From JACVRW01 sp963808545 (GTDB lineage Bacteria > Actinomycetota > Thermoleophilia > Solirubrobacterales > Thermoleophilaceae): a stretch of DNA of 64,000 bases. Under the pieces are notes generated by a model, which saw nothing but the letters and a program-made list of their open reading frames with translations, made no database searches and was not told the origin of the DNA. A program made the translations under genes and the position numbers. The stretch covers positions 62,001 through 126,000 of the forward strand of contig CAWEGB010000008.1 in NCBI GenBank assembly GCA_963808545.1. The letters are read 5' to 3'. How positions within the stretch are numbered: the first letter of the stretch is position 1; every line of letters begins with the position of its first letter. Positions 8,718 through 18,796 of the stretch are shown here, one piece after another.

Positions 8718-8776
8718 GGGCATAGTGCGCGGCCACCCTGGGTAGCAATTCTCGAAATGTGGGGAGAGGAGAGCAC

Positions 8777-9199
8777 ATGAACGAGCCGCAACGTCCTGTG
8801 GAGGGGCGCGCGGGTGGCCCTGCCGACGGCGGGTCCGGAGGGGTCACGGCCCAGCCGGACATCGACTGGGTCGCCGCCGGGCGCTCGCCCGAGTTCCAGG
8901 AGCTGGTGACGAGGAAGAAGGCCTTCGTGCTTCCGTGCACGATCTTCTTCCTGGCCTGGTACTTCGGTTTCGTCCTGCTGGCCGGCTACGCGCCGGACTT
9001 CATGGGCAGGGAGTTCATCACCGACGGCATCACCGTCGGCTACGCGCTCGCCCTCACCCAGTTCCTCATGACCTGGGTGCTGGGGTGGCTCTACCTGCGC
9101 CAGTCGGATCGGGTGTTCGATCCGCTCGCCAAGCGCGCCGCTGACAAGGCCATCGAGGTCGGCCGCGCGAGCGGCGCCAACGGGGGGACGCTCCGATGA
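8777..9199 (+). CDS. DUF485 membrane protein, partner of the symporter
   Basis: 140 residues, starting at the ATG after GGAGAGGAG. After a ~40-residue hydrophilic Pro/Gly-rich start, it has the DUF485 core: SPEFQELVTRKKAFVLP, a first helix (TIFFLAWYFGFVLLAGYAP) and a second (ALALTQFLMTWVLGWLYL), followed by RQSDRVFDPLAKRA. DUF485 genes usually precede acetate/solute:sodium symporters of the ActP type. Here it overlaps the symporter start by 4 nt (ATGA), so the two are translationally coupled. Confidence 0.88.
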   Translation: MNEPQRPVEGRAGGPADGGSGGVTAQPDIDWVAAGRSPEFQELVTRKKAFVLPCTIFFLAWYFGFVLLAGYAPDFMGREFITDGITVGYALALTQFLMTWVLGWLYLRQSDRVFDPLAKRAADKAIEVGRASGANGGTLR

Positions 9200-10833
9200 C
9201 GCTGATCGCCGCAGTCAACGAGACCGCGCTGGTGGTGTTCGCCATCGTCGTCGCCATCACGCTGGTCATCAGCTACTTCGCCTCGAAGCGCGTGACCTCG
9301 GCCACCGACTTCTGGTCCGCGGGCCGTGGCCTCACCGGACCGCAGAACGGCTTCGCCATCGCGGGTGACTACATGTCCGCCGCGTCGTTCCTGGGAATAG
9401 CCGGGCTGATCTTCCTGTTCGGCTTCGACGGCTTCCTGTACTCCGTCGGCTTCCTGGTCGCCTTCCTCACCGTGCTGTTCCTGCTCGCGGAGCGGATGCG
9501 CAACTCGGGCAAGTACACCATCGCCGACGTACTCGCGTTCCGGATGAAGGAGAGGCCCGCCCGCGCCGCCGCCGCCCTGGGAACGCTGACGGTGGTCGCG
9601 TTCTACCTGATCGCCCAGATGGTCGGTGCCGGAGTGCTGATCGAGGGCCTCGTCGGCATCGATTTCTGGCTGTCAGTACTGCTCACCGGCACGTTCATGA
9701 TCATGTACATCGTGCTCGGCGGCATGCTGGCCACCAGCTGGGTGCAGATCATCAAGGCGTTCCTGCTCATGGGCGCAGCGATCGTGATGACCGTCTGGGT
9801 GCTGATCGAGATCGGGGGCAACCCGATCGATCTGTTCACCGACGCGCGCTCGCAGTCGGCCGAGGGCGAGGCCTACCTCAAGCCCGGGCTCTTCCTGGCC
9901 ACGCCGCTCGACACTGTTTCGCTCGGCCTCGGCCTGGTGCTGGGGACCGCGGGGCTGCCGCACATCTTGATGCGGTTCTTCACCGTGCCCGACGCCAAGG
10001 CCGCGCGTGGATCGGTCATGTGGGCCATGGTCCTGATCGGGGCCTTCTATCTGATGACCACGGCCCTGGGCTTCGGTGCCCGCGCGATCCTGGGCCAGGG
10101 CGGGGAGGAGGCCGCCGGGACCACCGGCAACTTCGCCCTGCCGCTGCTGGCCGAAGACCTGGGCGGCGAGCTGTTCCTGGCCATCGTCGCCGGCGTCGCC
10201 TTCGCCACCATCCTGGCGGTGGTGGCGGGCCTGGTGATCTCGGCCTCCGGCGCGGTGGCTCACGACATCTGGTCGAACATCGTCCGTCAGGGTCGCGATT
10301 CTGAGAGCGAGGAGGTCTGGGTCGCGAAGATCGCGGCGGTGGGAATCGGCGCCATCGCGATCCTGATCGCGATCATCGGCGGCGAGGGTCTCAACGTGTC
10401 GTTCATGGTCGGCTTGGCCTTCGCGGTCGCTGCCAGCGCGAACTTCCCCGCCCTGTTGCTCGCGCTCACCTGGCGGCGCTTCAACACCACCGGCGCGGTC
10501 GTCGGCGTGCTCACCGGCGTGATCACCTCGGTGGGCCTCGTGATCATCAGCCCCACCGTGTGGCCCGGGCCCGACAGCGAGGGCGGGCTGTTCTCGTGGT
10601 ACGACCTGGCCAACCCCGGGATCATCTCGATTCCGCTCGGGTTCATTGGCTGCTGGCTCGGCACCGTGCTGTCGAAGGAGGCGCAGGCCCAGCGCTCGTT
10701 CGACGAGCTGTGGGTCCGCTCCGAGACCGGCCTGGGCGCCGAGGGCGGCACAGGACTGACGCTGACCGGCCGCCGCCACACCCACGAAGACACCGAGGCG
10801 GCGGAGCGCGACAAGGTGGCCACGCCCGGCTAG
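9196..10833 (+). CDS. actP: solute:sodium symporter, ActP-like acetate/monocarboxylate permease
   Basis: A 545-residue SSS-family membrane protein with about 13 helices. Early residues show the family pattern TDFWSAGRGLTGPQNGFAIAGDYMSAASFLG, and later GTAGLPHILMRFFTVPDAKAARGS, typical of ActP/MctC. It likely imports acetate or similar short carboxylates with Na+ or H+. It is coupled to the DUF485 gene upstream and sits before an acetyl-CoA synthetase, so together they form an acetate uptake and activation set, although a strong hairpin separates the two units. Confidence 0.88.
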   Translation: MTLIAAVNETALVVFAIVVAITLVISYFASKRVTSATDFWSAGRGLTGPQNGFAIAGDYMSAASFLGIAGLIFLFGFDGFLYSVGFLVAFLTVLFLLAERMRNSGKYTIADVLAFRMKERPARAAAALGTLTVVAFYLIAQMVGAGVLIEGLVGIDFWLSVLLTGTFMIMYIVLGGMLATSWVQIIKAFLLMGAAIVMTVWVLIEIGGNPIDLFTDARSQSAEGEAYLKPGLFLATPLDTVSLGLGLVLGTAGLPHILMRFFTVPDAKAARGSVMWAMVLIGAFYLMTTALGFGARAILGQGGEEAAGTTGNFALPLLAEDLGGELFLAIVAGVAFATILAVVAGLVISASGAVAHDIWSNIVRQGRDSESEEVWVAKIAAVGIGAIAILIAIIGGEGLNVSFMVGLAFAVAASANFPALLLALTWRRFNTTGAVVGVLTGVITSVGLVIISPTVWPGPDSEGGLFSWYDLANPGIISIPLGFIGCWLGTVLSKEAQAQRSFDELWVRSETGLGAEGGTGLTLTGRRHTHEDTEAAERDKVATPG

Positions 10834-10848
10834 AGCTCGATCCGACAG

Positions 10849-10880
10849 CCGTCCCCGTGGGAGCTGTCCCACGGGGACGG
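10849..10880 (+). terminator. strong hairpin after the symporter
   Basis: A perfect 14-bp stem (10849-10862 with 10867-10880) and a 4-nt loop, 16 nt after the symporter stop. There is no T-run, so it may act with Rho or as an mRNA 3' stabiliser. Confidence 0.7.
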
Positions 10881-10926
10881 GGTCGCATTACTGTGCAGAG
10901 CATGGCCACCCTGCTCGCCCCGCACG

Positions 10927-11094
10927 GTGCCCGCCTACGCGGCGAGCCTCGAGGAGACGCTGGGAGAGGGCATGCTGCCGGGCTTTCTCGCCGATGTGGA
11001 CGCACACGCGCACGTGACCCTGCCGCTGGCGCGCGACCTGTTCGCTCGTTGGCTCGTGCACGTGGTCCGTGTGCCCGACACGGCACTTGGGTAG
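10927..11094 (+). pseudogene. possible gene remnant (55 codons)
   Basis: From a GTG, the frame reads like real protein (SLEETLGEGMLPGFLADVDAHAHVTLPLARDLFARWLVHVVRVPDTALG), but it has no ribosome binding site and no recognised domain. It lies between the symporter hairpin and acs. It may be the end of a lost gene. Confidence 0.25.
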
Positions 11095-11126
11095 GACTTC
11101 TCAGAGCGCGCAACCGAGGAGGAGAG

Positions 11127-13108
<1,982 letters not shown>

Positions 13109-13112
<4 letters not shown>

Positions 13113-14086
13113 AGCTCCTCGTCACCGGCAGCTCGGGGCATCTCGGAGAGGGCCTCGTCCGCGTTCTCAGATCCGACGGCCACGAGGTCGTCGGCCTGGA
13201 CGTGCTCGATTCGCCTCACACGAACGTGGTGGGCTCGATCGCCGACCGGGAGCTCGTGCGCCGCTCGCTTCAGGGCGCCGAGGCGGTGCTGCACGCCGCC
13301 ACGCTCCACAAGCCGCACGTCGGCTCCCACGCAAAGCAGGATTTCGTCGACACCAACATCACCGGGACGCTCAACCTGCTCGAGGAGTCGGTTGCTGCCG
13401 GCGTGGGCAGCTTCGTGTTCACCAGCACCACCAGCGCCTTCGGCCGCGCGCTCGTCCCGCCGCACGGGGCCCCGGCGGCCTGGATCACAGAAGGCGTGGC
13501 TCCGCTGGCGCGGAACGTCTACGGGGCGACTAAGACCGCGGCCGAGGACCTGTGTGAGCTCGTCCATCACGATCACGGCCTGCCCTGCCTGATCCTGCGC
13601 ACCTCGCGCTTCTTCCCCGAGGCCGACGACCGCGACGACGTGCGGGTCGCCTACGACGACGTCAACCTCAAGGTCAACGAGCTGCTCTACCGCAGGGTGG
13701 ATCTCGAGGACGTGGTCGACGCGCACCGGCTGGCCCTCCAGCGGGCGCCGGCCATCGGCTTCGGCCGTTACATCGTGAGCGCCACCACGCCGTTCACGCC
13801 CGACGACCTGGCGGCCCTGCGAGCCGATGCTCCGGCGGTGGTGAATCGCCTGTTCCCGGACTGCGAGGAGCTGTACGCCGAGCGCGGCTGGCGGCTGTTC
13901 GAAAGCATCGAGCGGGTCTACGTGAACGAGCTCGCGCGGCGCGAGCTGGGCTGGTCGCCGCGCTGGGACTTCCGGTACGCGCTCGATCGCGTGCGCGCCG
14001 GCGAGGAGCCGCGCAGCGAGCTGGCCGCCGCGGTGGGAGCCAAGGGCTACCACGCCGTGGCGACGGGGCCGTATACCGTGCGCTGA
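13109..14086 (+). CDS. NAD-dependent epimerase/dehydratase (extended SDR)
   Basis: 325 residues. The N-terminus has the Rossmann motif TGSSGHLGEG, then GLDVLDSP with the acid that selects NAD. The active-site pattern is STTSAFG and YGATK (Tyr-x3-Lys). Extended SDRs of this group act on nucleotide sugars or similar compounds. The TTG start overlaps the acs stop. A second, unrelated epimerase follows after 1 nt, so the pair is probably co-transcribed with acs. The exact substrate is unknown. Confidence 0.8.
14072..14077 (+). promoter_or_regulatory. -10-like box before the second epimerase
   Basis: TATACC, 10 nt before the ATG at 14088, inside the end of the upstream gene. It may give a separate short-leader transcript. 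Confidence 0.25.
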
Positions 14087-14087
14087 C

Positions 14088-15101
14088 ATGCGCTACCTCA
14101 TCACCGGTGGGTCCGGCTACATAGGCAGCCGGCTGGTCGACCTCCTATCGCGCCGCGACGACACCGAGCGGATCGTCATCTGCGACGTCGTCCCGCCGCG
14201 CGGCTACAAGCCGAAGACGGCGTTCGAGCGCCTGGACGTCCGCGACGCGGACGCGGTGCGCTCGGCGCTCGAGCGAGCCAAGCCCGACGTCCTCGTGCAC
14301 CTCGCGTTCATCCTCAACCCCTCGCACGACGAGCACCTCATGTACGACGTGGACGTGAACGGCACCCACAACGTCCTGGAAGCGGCTGGGTCGGCGGGCA
14401 CTCCGCACGTGCTCGTGACGAGCTCCGCGGTGGCCTACGGCGCCTTTCCCGACAATCCGGTGCCCCTCACCGAGGCCGACCCGGTCCGTGGGGTGCCGGG
14501 GTTCTCCTACGCGCGTGACAAGACAGAGTCGGACCGCATCTGCCAGCTGTGGGCCGCGGCCTGGCCCGACCGCACCATGACGATCGTGCGTCCCTCCATC
14601 GTGTTCGGCCCAAACGTCGACAACTACCTGGTGCGCCTGTGGACGAAGCAGCCGTTCGCGGTGGACGTCGGCAACCTGGACGAGCGGATCCAGTTCGTGC
14701 ATGAGGACGACGTGGTCGAGGGGGTCACGGCGCTGCTGCTGGGCCGCCACGGGGGAGCCTTCAACGTGGCCGGCGACGGCGAGATGACCCTCCGCGAGTG
14801 CGCCGATCTGCTCGGCACACCGATCCGAAAGATGCCGTTGCGGGCGTACCGCGGCCTGGCGAAGACGATGTGGGCGGCCCGGCTCTCAGAGGCGCCGCCC
14901 GGCCAGATCGACTTCGCGCTCTACCCCTGGCTGGTGTCGAACGAGAAGCTCAAGCAGACCACCGGTTGGCGACCACGCCACACGAGCCGCGAGACGTTCG
15001 AGATCACCATGCGGGCGCAGGGCAAGCTCCCGCCGGCTGGCCCACCAGAGGGGCCGAGCGTCCCCGAATCAGCCCGTCCCGTGCGGTCCCTCAGCGTCTG
15101 A
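14088..15101 (+). CDS. NAD-dependent epimerase/dehydratase (extended SDR)
   Basis: 337 residues with the motif TGGSGYIGSRL at the N-terminus, VICDV for NAD binding, LVTSSAVAYGAF and the catalytic YARDK (Tyr-x3-Lys). The lower half (FVHEDDVVEGVTALLLGRHGGAFNVAGDGEMTLRECADLLG) is typical of nucleotide-sugar epimerases. It is not a close copy of its neighbour. The C-terminus is Pro-rich. The substrate is unknown. Confidence 0.8.
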   Translation: MRYLITGGSGYIGSRLVDLLSRRDDTERIVICDVVPPRGYKPKTAFERLDVRDADAVRSALERAKPDVLVHLAFILNPSHDEHLMYDVDVNGTHNVLEAAGSAGTPHVLVTSSAVAYGAFPDNPVPLTEADPVRGVPGFSYARDKTESDRICQLWAAAWPDRTMTIVRPSIVFGPNVDNYLVRLWTKQPFAVDVGNLDERIQFVHEDDVVEGVTALLLGRHGGAFNVAGDGEMTLRECADLLGTPIRKMPLRAYRGLAKTMWAARLSEAPPGQIDFALYPWLVSNEKLKQTTGWRPRHTSRETFEITMRAQGKLPPAGPPEGPSVPESARPVRSLSV

Positions 15102-15236
15102 GTGCTGATCAGTGTCGCCGAGCGGCGTGTCGCCCTCGCCGCTGGCCTCGTCGGGCACCTTCTCCGACATCTCCTCGGCCTCGGGCGGCTCGGCGGTCTC
15201 GGGCGTCTTCTCGTCCTTGCGCGGCTTCTCTTCCAT
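15069..15236 (-). CDS. small, acidic hydrophilic protein (55 aa)
   Basis: Starts MEEKPRKDEKTPETAE after AGGGGGCCC. It is rich in Glu, Asp, Lys and Pro, without hydrophobic segments, so probably disordered. Its end overlaps the convergent epimerase by 33 nt. There is no family that I recognise. It is supported by the ribosome binding site and by its unusual but consistent composition. Confidence 0.35.
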   Translation of the reverse strand: MEEKPRKDEKTPETAEPPEAEEMSEKVPDEASGEGDTPLGDTDQHSDAEGPHGTG

Positions 15237-15295
15237 GGGCCCCCTGTACCCGCCGCGCGACGTTCGACGCCGCGGCGGGGCGCCAGGTCGCGTAA

Positions 15296-15451
15296 CGGGC
15301 TCGATTTGGGATCCTGAATCGACAGGAAGCGATCGAGAAGGGTCGCGATCTCGCCGAGCAGCAGAACAGCGAGCTTGTCGTCCACGCCGAGGACGGCTCA
15401 ATACGCCAGAAGGACTCCCACGGGAGCGACCCCCGCGACATTCCCGGCTAG
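15296..15451 (+). pseudogene. DUF2188 remnant, N-terminus missing
   Basis: The frame EAIEKGRDLAEQQNSELVVHAEDGSIRQKDSHGSDPRDIPG (nt 15326 to the stop at 15451) matches the last ~42 residues of the intact gene at 2181-2393. Upstream in the same frame there is a stop at 15293 and no start codon; the first ~25 residues of the domain are absent. It is therefore a truncated copy, on the opposite strand from the intact one. Confidence 0.75.
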
Positions 15452-15455
15452 CGAC

Positions 15456-16670
15456 CTAGCTCGCCAGAACGGCCTCGATCTGCTCGGAGGCGTGGCCCGT
15501 GCCGTCCTCTTGACCCATCCGCACGGATAGATCGAGAGCTCGGTCTCGGAAGCCGGAGTGGTCGACGGCCGCGCGAATCGCCGACGCGAGCCGCTCCGCG
15601 GTCAGCTTCGCGGCAGGCAGCGGTTCTGGCCCAGCGCCGGCGCCGTGGACCGCCGCACCCCAGAAATGCTGGTCGCCTTGAAACGGGCAGACGAGGGTCG
15701 GCCGCGCAGCGAGCAGCCCGGCGGCGGTGGTGCCCGCGCCGCCGTGGTGGACGACGGCCGCGACCTTGGGGAACAGCCAGGCGTGCGAGGCCGCCTCGAT
15801 GACCATGGTGTCGGAGTCGCTTCGCACGCCGCTGATTCCCCCCCACCCGGTGGCGATCACGACACGGACACCCGCCCGGCGCACTGCCTCGGTCAGCGTG
15901 GCGCCCAGGAGAGCTGGATCGTGTCCGACCGCGCTTCCGAAGCCAATGTATGCGGGCGGTGCTCCCGCGGCTACAAATGCCTCGAGGTCAGGATCCTCCG
16001 GTTCCGGGGCACTGCTCCCTTCCCGCAACCAGAATCCCGTGGCAACCGCATCGGGGGGCCAATCGCGCGGCGTCGGCACGAGGCTGGGGCTGTAGCAGTA
16101 GAGGGTCCGAGCGGGCGCCTTACGACTGCCACGGGGCGCGAGACCGAGCGTGTCGCGCCGCCACGCGCGCACCAGGCCCGAGTAGGGGAGTGTCAACCCG
16201 TCGAGGAGCCGGTAACTCGCGCGGTTCAGGAAACCGCCAAGGTCACGGCGGACCATGCCAGGCAACGGGAACTCGCGCGTGGGTGTGAGCATCGGAACCG
16301 TGAGTGCCTGCACGTGGGGGATGCCGAGCCTCTCCGCGAGGTGCGGCGCCCCGAGCGTCTTCTGGTGCGCGACGATCACCTCGGGCCGCTCCGCCTGCGC
16401 CACCCGCCAGCTGTCCTCGAGCATGTCACGGATGACGGGGAACACCTTCCCGCGAAGCGAGGGCTTCTTGCCTTCGGGTGTCGGCAGGAGCGAGCGAAAG
16501 TCCGCGCGAACGGCTGCAAGGCGCACTCCCCCACCCGGTGCGAGTTGCTCGAACGCGGAGTCCGCCGCCAGCACGACCTCGTGATCCCGCGCGGCGAGCC
16601 GAGCCGCCAGGCCAACGAACGGCTCGACGTCGCCGGTGCTACCCGCGGTGAGCACCATGATTTTGGCCAC
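15456..16670 (-). CDS. GT1-family glycosyltransferase (UGT/MGT type)
   Basis: 404 residues. The N-terminus, ILVL-type MVLTAGSTGDVEPFVGLAARLAARDHEV, is the acceptor domain of bacterial sterol/macrolide/flavonoid glucosyltransferases. The C-terminal donor domain ends with the nucleotide-sugar motif HHGGAGTTAAGLLAARPTLVCPF and then GDQHFWG. Such enzymes move a hexose from UDP or TDP to a small hydrophobic acceptor in the cytosol. No biosynthetic cluster is near, so the acceptor is unknown; a drug- or lipid-glucosylating role is possible. It is the last gene before a tRNA-Val on the same strand. Confidence 0.88.
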   Translation of the reverse strand: MAKIMVLTAGSTGDVEPFVGLAARLAARDHEVVLAADSAFEQLAPGGGVRLAAVRADFRSLLPTPEGKKPSLRGKVFPVIRDMLEDSWRVAQAERPEVIVAHQKTLGAPHLAERLGIPHVQALTVPMLTPTREFPLPGMVRRDLGGFLNRASYRLLDGLTLPYSGLVRAWRRDTLGLAPRGSRKAPARTLYCYSPSLVPTPRDWPPDAVATGFWLREGSSAPEPEDPDLEAFVAAGAPPAYIGFGSAVGHDPALLGATLTEAVRRAGVRVVIATGWGGISGVRSDSDTMVIEAASHAWLFPKVAAVVHHGGAGTTAAGLLAARPTLVCPFQGDQHFWGAAVHGAGAGPEPLPAAKLTAERLASAIRAAVDHSGFRDRALDLSVRMGQEDGTGHASEQIEAVLAS

Positions 16671-16695
16671 GTTCCCGATCGTACGCGGATTCTGA

Positions 16696-16768
16696 TGGGC
16701 CGTACTGGGCTCGAACCAGTGACCTCCGGCTTGTCGAGCCGGCGCTCTCCCAGCTGAGCTAACGGCCC
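16696..16768 (-). tRNA. tRNA-Val (GAC)
   Basis: A full cloverleaf of 73 nt: acceptor GGGCCGT/ACGGCCC, D-arm GCTC...GAGC, anticodon stem CCGGC/GCCGG, T-arm ACTGG/CCAGT with loop TTCGAGC. The anticodon loop is TCGACAA, so the anticodon is GAC (Val). Position 33 is C instead of the almost universal U. CCA is not encoded. Confidence 0.9.
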
Positions 16769-16819
16769 GGGAGAAGGGCGCTGATTATAGCCTCGGCGCT
16801 CAGCCACACTTTCCGGGGC

Positions 16820-17470
16820 ATGCGCACGTCACGCCTCGTTGTCATGACGCTCCTTGCCGCCCTCGTGCTCGGCGTCGGCGGGCGGGTGCTCGTGCGTACC
16901 GGCTGGCAGCTGCCGAGGGGAGAGGACCTCGCGGTGGCGGGCGCGATGGCCAAGGCGCTCGGAGCGCCGTGGCTGGCCGCGGCGTGGGGCCTGGGTGCGC
17001 TGGCCGGCTCGCGGGTGCGTGGCGCGGCGGCGGGCGCGGCCGCGCTGGTGCTGGGCACGCTCTGCTGGTACCTCGTGAGTCTCGCGCTGAACGGCCCGGC
17101 GGCGGCGGGCTACGTGATCCCGGTGTCGTTTGCCTGGTCGCTCGTGGCCGGTGCGGCGGGAGGCGCCTTCGGCTTCATCGGGGCGCTGTGGCGCGACGGC
17201 AGCCCGGCGGCGCGGGCCACCAGCATCGCCCTGCTGGCCGGGGCGCTCGCCGGCGAGGCCGTGCTGCTGGCCGGCGAGTGGACGGGGCGGGCCGCCCGGC
17301 TGGTCCTGATGCTGGAGCTGTTCGCGGCGGCGACCGCGCTGATGCTGTCGCGACGCCGGGCTCCGATCGCCCTCACGCTGGCCCTGTTCCTCGTCGCGGC
17401 GGTGACCGTCGCGGGCGTGGAGGACGCCGCGCGCGACACGCTGCGGGAGGTGGGCTGGCGCGGCCCCTGA
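16820..17470 (+). CDS. multi-pass membrane protein (DUF6518-like)
   Basis: 216 residues with about six hydrophobic segments (for example LLAALVLGVGGRVLVR, AAALVLGTLCWYLVSLAL, FAWSLVAGAAGGAFGFIGALW, IALTLALFLVAAVTVAG). The layout resembles the DUF6518 family of small actinobacterial membrane proteins, of unknown role. It starts at the ATG 51 nt from the tRNA-Val 5' end, on the opposite strand. No catalytic motif is visible. Confidence 0.7.
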   Translation: MRTSRLVVMTLLAALVLGVGGRVLVRTGWQLPRGEDLAVAGAMAKALGAPWLAAAWGLGALAGSRVRGAAAGAAALVLGTLCWYLVSLALNGPAAAGYVIPVSFAWSLVAGAAGGAFGFIGALWRDGSPAARATSIALLAGALAGEAVLLAGEWTGRAARLVLMLELFAAATALMLSRRRAPIALTLALFLVAAVTVAGVEDAARDTLREVGWRGP

Positions 17471-17472
17471 GG

Positions 17473-17478
17473 TAGCGT
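17473..17478 (+). promoter_or_regulatory. leaderless-type -10 box
   Basis: TAGCGT, 6 nt before the ATG at 17485, with no Shine-Dalgarno sequence: transcription would start at or beside the start codon. Confidence 0.5.
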
Positions 17479-17484
17479 GCGCGC

Positions 17485-18147
17485 ATGCTGGCGCTCCTCT
17501 ACGACGTCCACGGGAACCTGCCCGCTCTGGAGGCGGTGCTGGCCGACTGCCCCGCGAACCGTTACCTGCTCGGCGGCGACTACGCGGTGGCGGGCGCCTG
17601 GCCAAGGGAGACGGTCGCGCGGCTGCGCGAGCTCGAGCAGGCGAGCTGGATCCGGGGCAACACCGAGCGCTGGCTCGTCGACCGCTCGGACGCTCCCGAG
17701 CCCATGCACCCGATCATCGAGACCTGCCGCGAATCGCTCGGCGAGGACCTGATCGCGGAGCTGTTCGCCCTGCCCGAGTCCACGGCCGAGGGCGACACCC
17801 TCTACTGCCACGCCTCGCCCGTGTCGGACATGGAGAGCTTTCTGCCCGAGCCCGGCGACCAAGACGCCGGCCTGGTGATGGGAGTCGACGCCCGCCGGGT
17901 GGTGTTCGGCCACACGCACCTGCCGTTCGAGCGCACCGGCCCGGCCGGCATTGACCTGGTCAACCCGGGCAGCGTGGGGCTGCCCTTCGACGGCGATCAC
18001 CGCGCCGCCTACGGGCTGGTGCACGACGACGGCGCGGTGGAGCTGCGCCGGGTGGACTACGACTGGCGCGCTTCGGCGCGGGCCGCTCGCGAGCGGGTGG
18101 GCGAGCTTCCGGCCCTGCGGCTCGAGCAGGCGCGCATCGACGTCTAG
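17485..18147 (+). CDS. metallophosphoesterase (YfcE/calcineurin-like)
   Basis: 220 residues with the complete dinuclear metal set: D-x-H as YDVHGN at the N-terminus, GGDY, GNTE, CHASP and GHTH. This is the class of small bacterial phosphodiesterases/phosphatases such as YfcE. The physiological substrate is not predictable. It has a leaderless-type promoter and is followed by a PhoU-like gene after another such box. Confidence 0.88.
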   Translation: MLALLYDVHGNLPALEAVLADCPANRYLLGGDYAVAGAWPRETVARLRELEQASWIRGNTERWLVDRSDAPEPMHPIIETCRESLGEDLIAELFALPESTAEGDTLYCHASPVSDMESFLPEPGDQDAGLVMGVDARRVVFGHTHLPFERTGPAGIDLVNPGSVGLPFDGDHRAAYGLVHDDGAVELRRVDYDWRASARAARERVGELPALRLEQARIDV

Positions 18148-18156
18148 CTCCTCTGG

Positions 18157-18162
18157 TAGCTT
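18157..18162 (+). promoter_or_regulatory. leaderless-type -10 box
   Basis: TAGCTT, 7 nt before the GTG at 18170. It favours this GTG over the one 3 nt earlier. Confidence 0.45.
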
Positions 18163-18169
18163 CGCCGTG

Positions 18170-18796
18170 GTGCGGCTTTCAAAGGCCCGGGCACCGAGGA
18201 AGGACGGCCACTTCTTCGACCTCTTCGAGAAGGCGAGCGAGAACGTCCTTCGGGCTGCCGCGTTGCTCGAGGAGATGCTCAAGGCGTTCCCCGAGCGCAG
18301 CGACCTCGCCGGAGAGATTCTCGTCTGTGAGGAGGAGGGGGACCGCATCACGCGGGACATCATCGTCCGCCTCAACCAGTCGGACGCCACGCCGGCCGAC
18401 CGCCGTGACCTCCATGAGCTCTCGTCCGCGCTCGACGACGTCGTGGACTACACCGAGGAGGTGGCGGACTACTTCGTCCTCTACAAGATCGAGGCGCCGA
18501 TGGCCCAGGCCGAGGCACTCGCATCGGTACTGCATTCCGCCACGCGCGAGATCGCCGCGGCCATGCCTCTCCTCAGGGACTTCGACGACCTTTCGCGCCA
18601 CACCATCGAGGTCAACCGGCTCGAGAACGAGGGCGATCGCGTCGTTCGCGAGGCGATCGCCTCCCTGTTCGACACGGGCATCGATCCGATGGTCGTGATC
18701 CGCTGGAAGGACATCTTCGAGCGGCTCGAGGAAGCCATCGACGCCACGGAGCGCGTGGCGAACATCCTCGAGGGCATCGTCGTCAAGAACTCGTGA
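18170..18796 (+). CDS. DUF47/PhoU-like phosphate transport accessory protein
   Basis: 208 residues, all-helical, in the DUF47 (YkaA/TM1734) family: FFDLFEKASENVLRAAALLEEML at the start, CEEEGDRITRDIIVRLNQ, the acidic metal-binding repeat EVNRLENEGDRVVREAIASLF, and WKDIFERLEEAIDATERVANILEGIVVKN at the end. Members are PhoU relatives usually linked to PiT phosphate transporters, and bind metal via the ExxxD motifs. No PiT gene is adjacent in this window. The end overlaps the convergent PLP enzyme by 14 nt. Confidence 0.88.
   Translation: MRLSKARAPRKDGHFFDLFEKASENVLRAAALLEEMLKAFPERSDLAGEILVCEEEGDRITRDIIVRLNQSDATPADRRDLHELSSALDDVVDYTEEVADYFVLYKIEAPMAQAEALASVLHSATREIAAAMPLLRDFDDLSRHTIEVNRLENEGDRVVREAIASLFDTGIDPMVVIRWKDIFERLEEAIDATERVANILEGIVVKNS

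Noticed and set aside
10560..11126. A long N-terminal extension of acetyl-CoA synthetase
   Set aside because: The frame is open, but the sequence is Arg-rich shadow of the symporter gene, while a TTG with GAGGAGGAG at 11127 gives the normal length.
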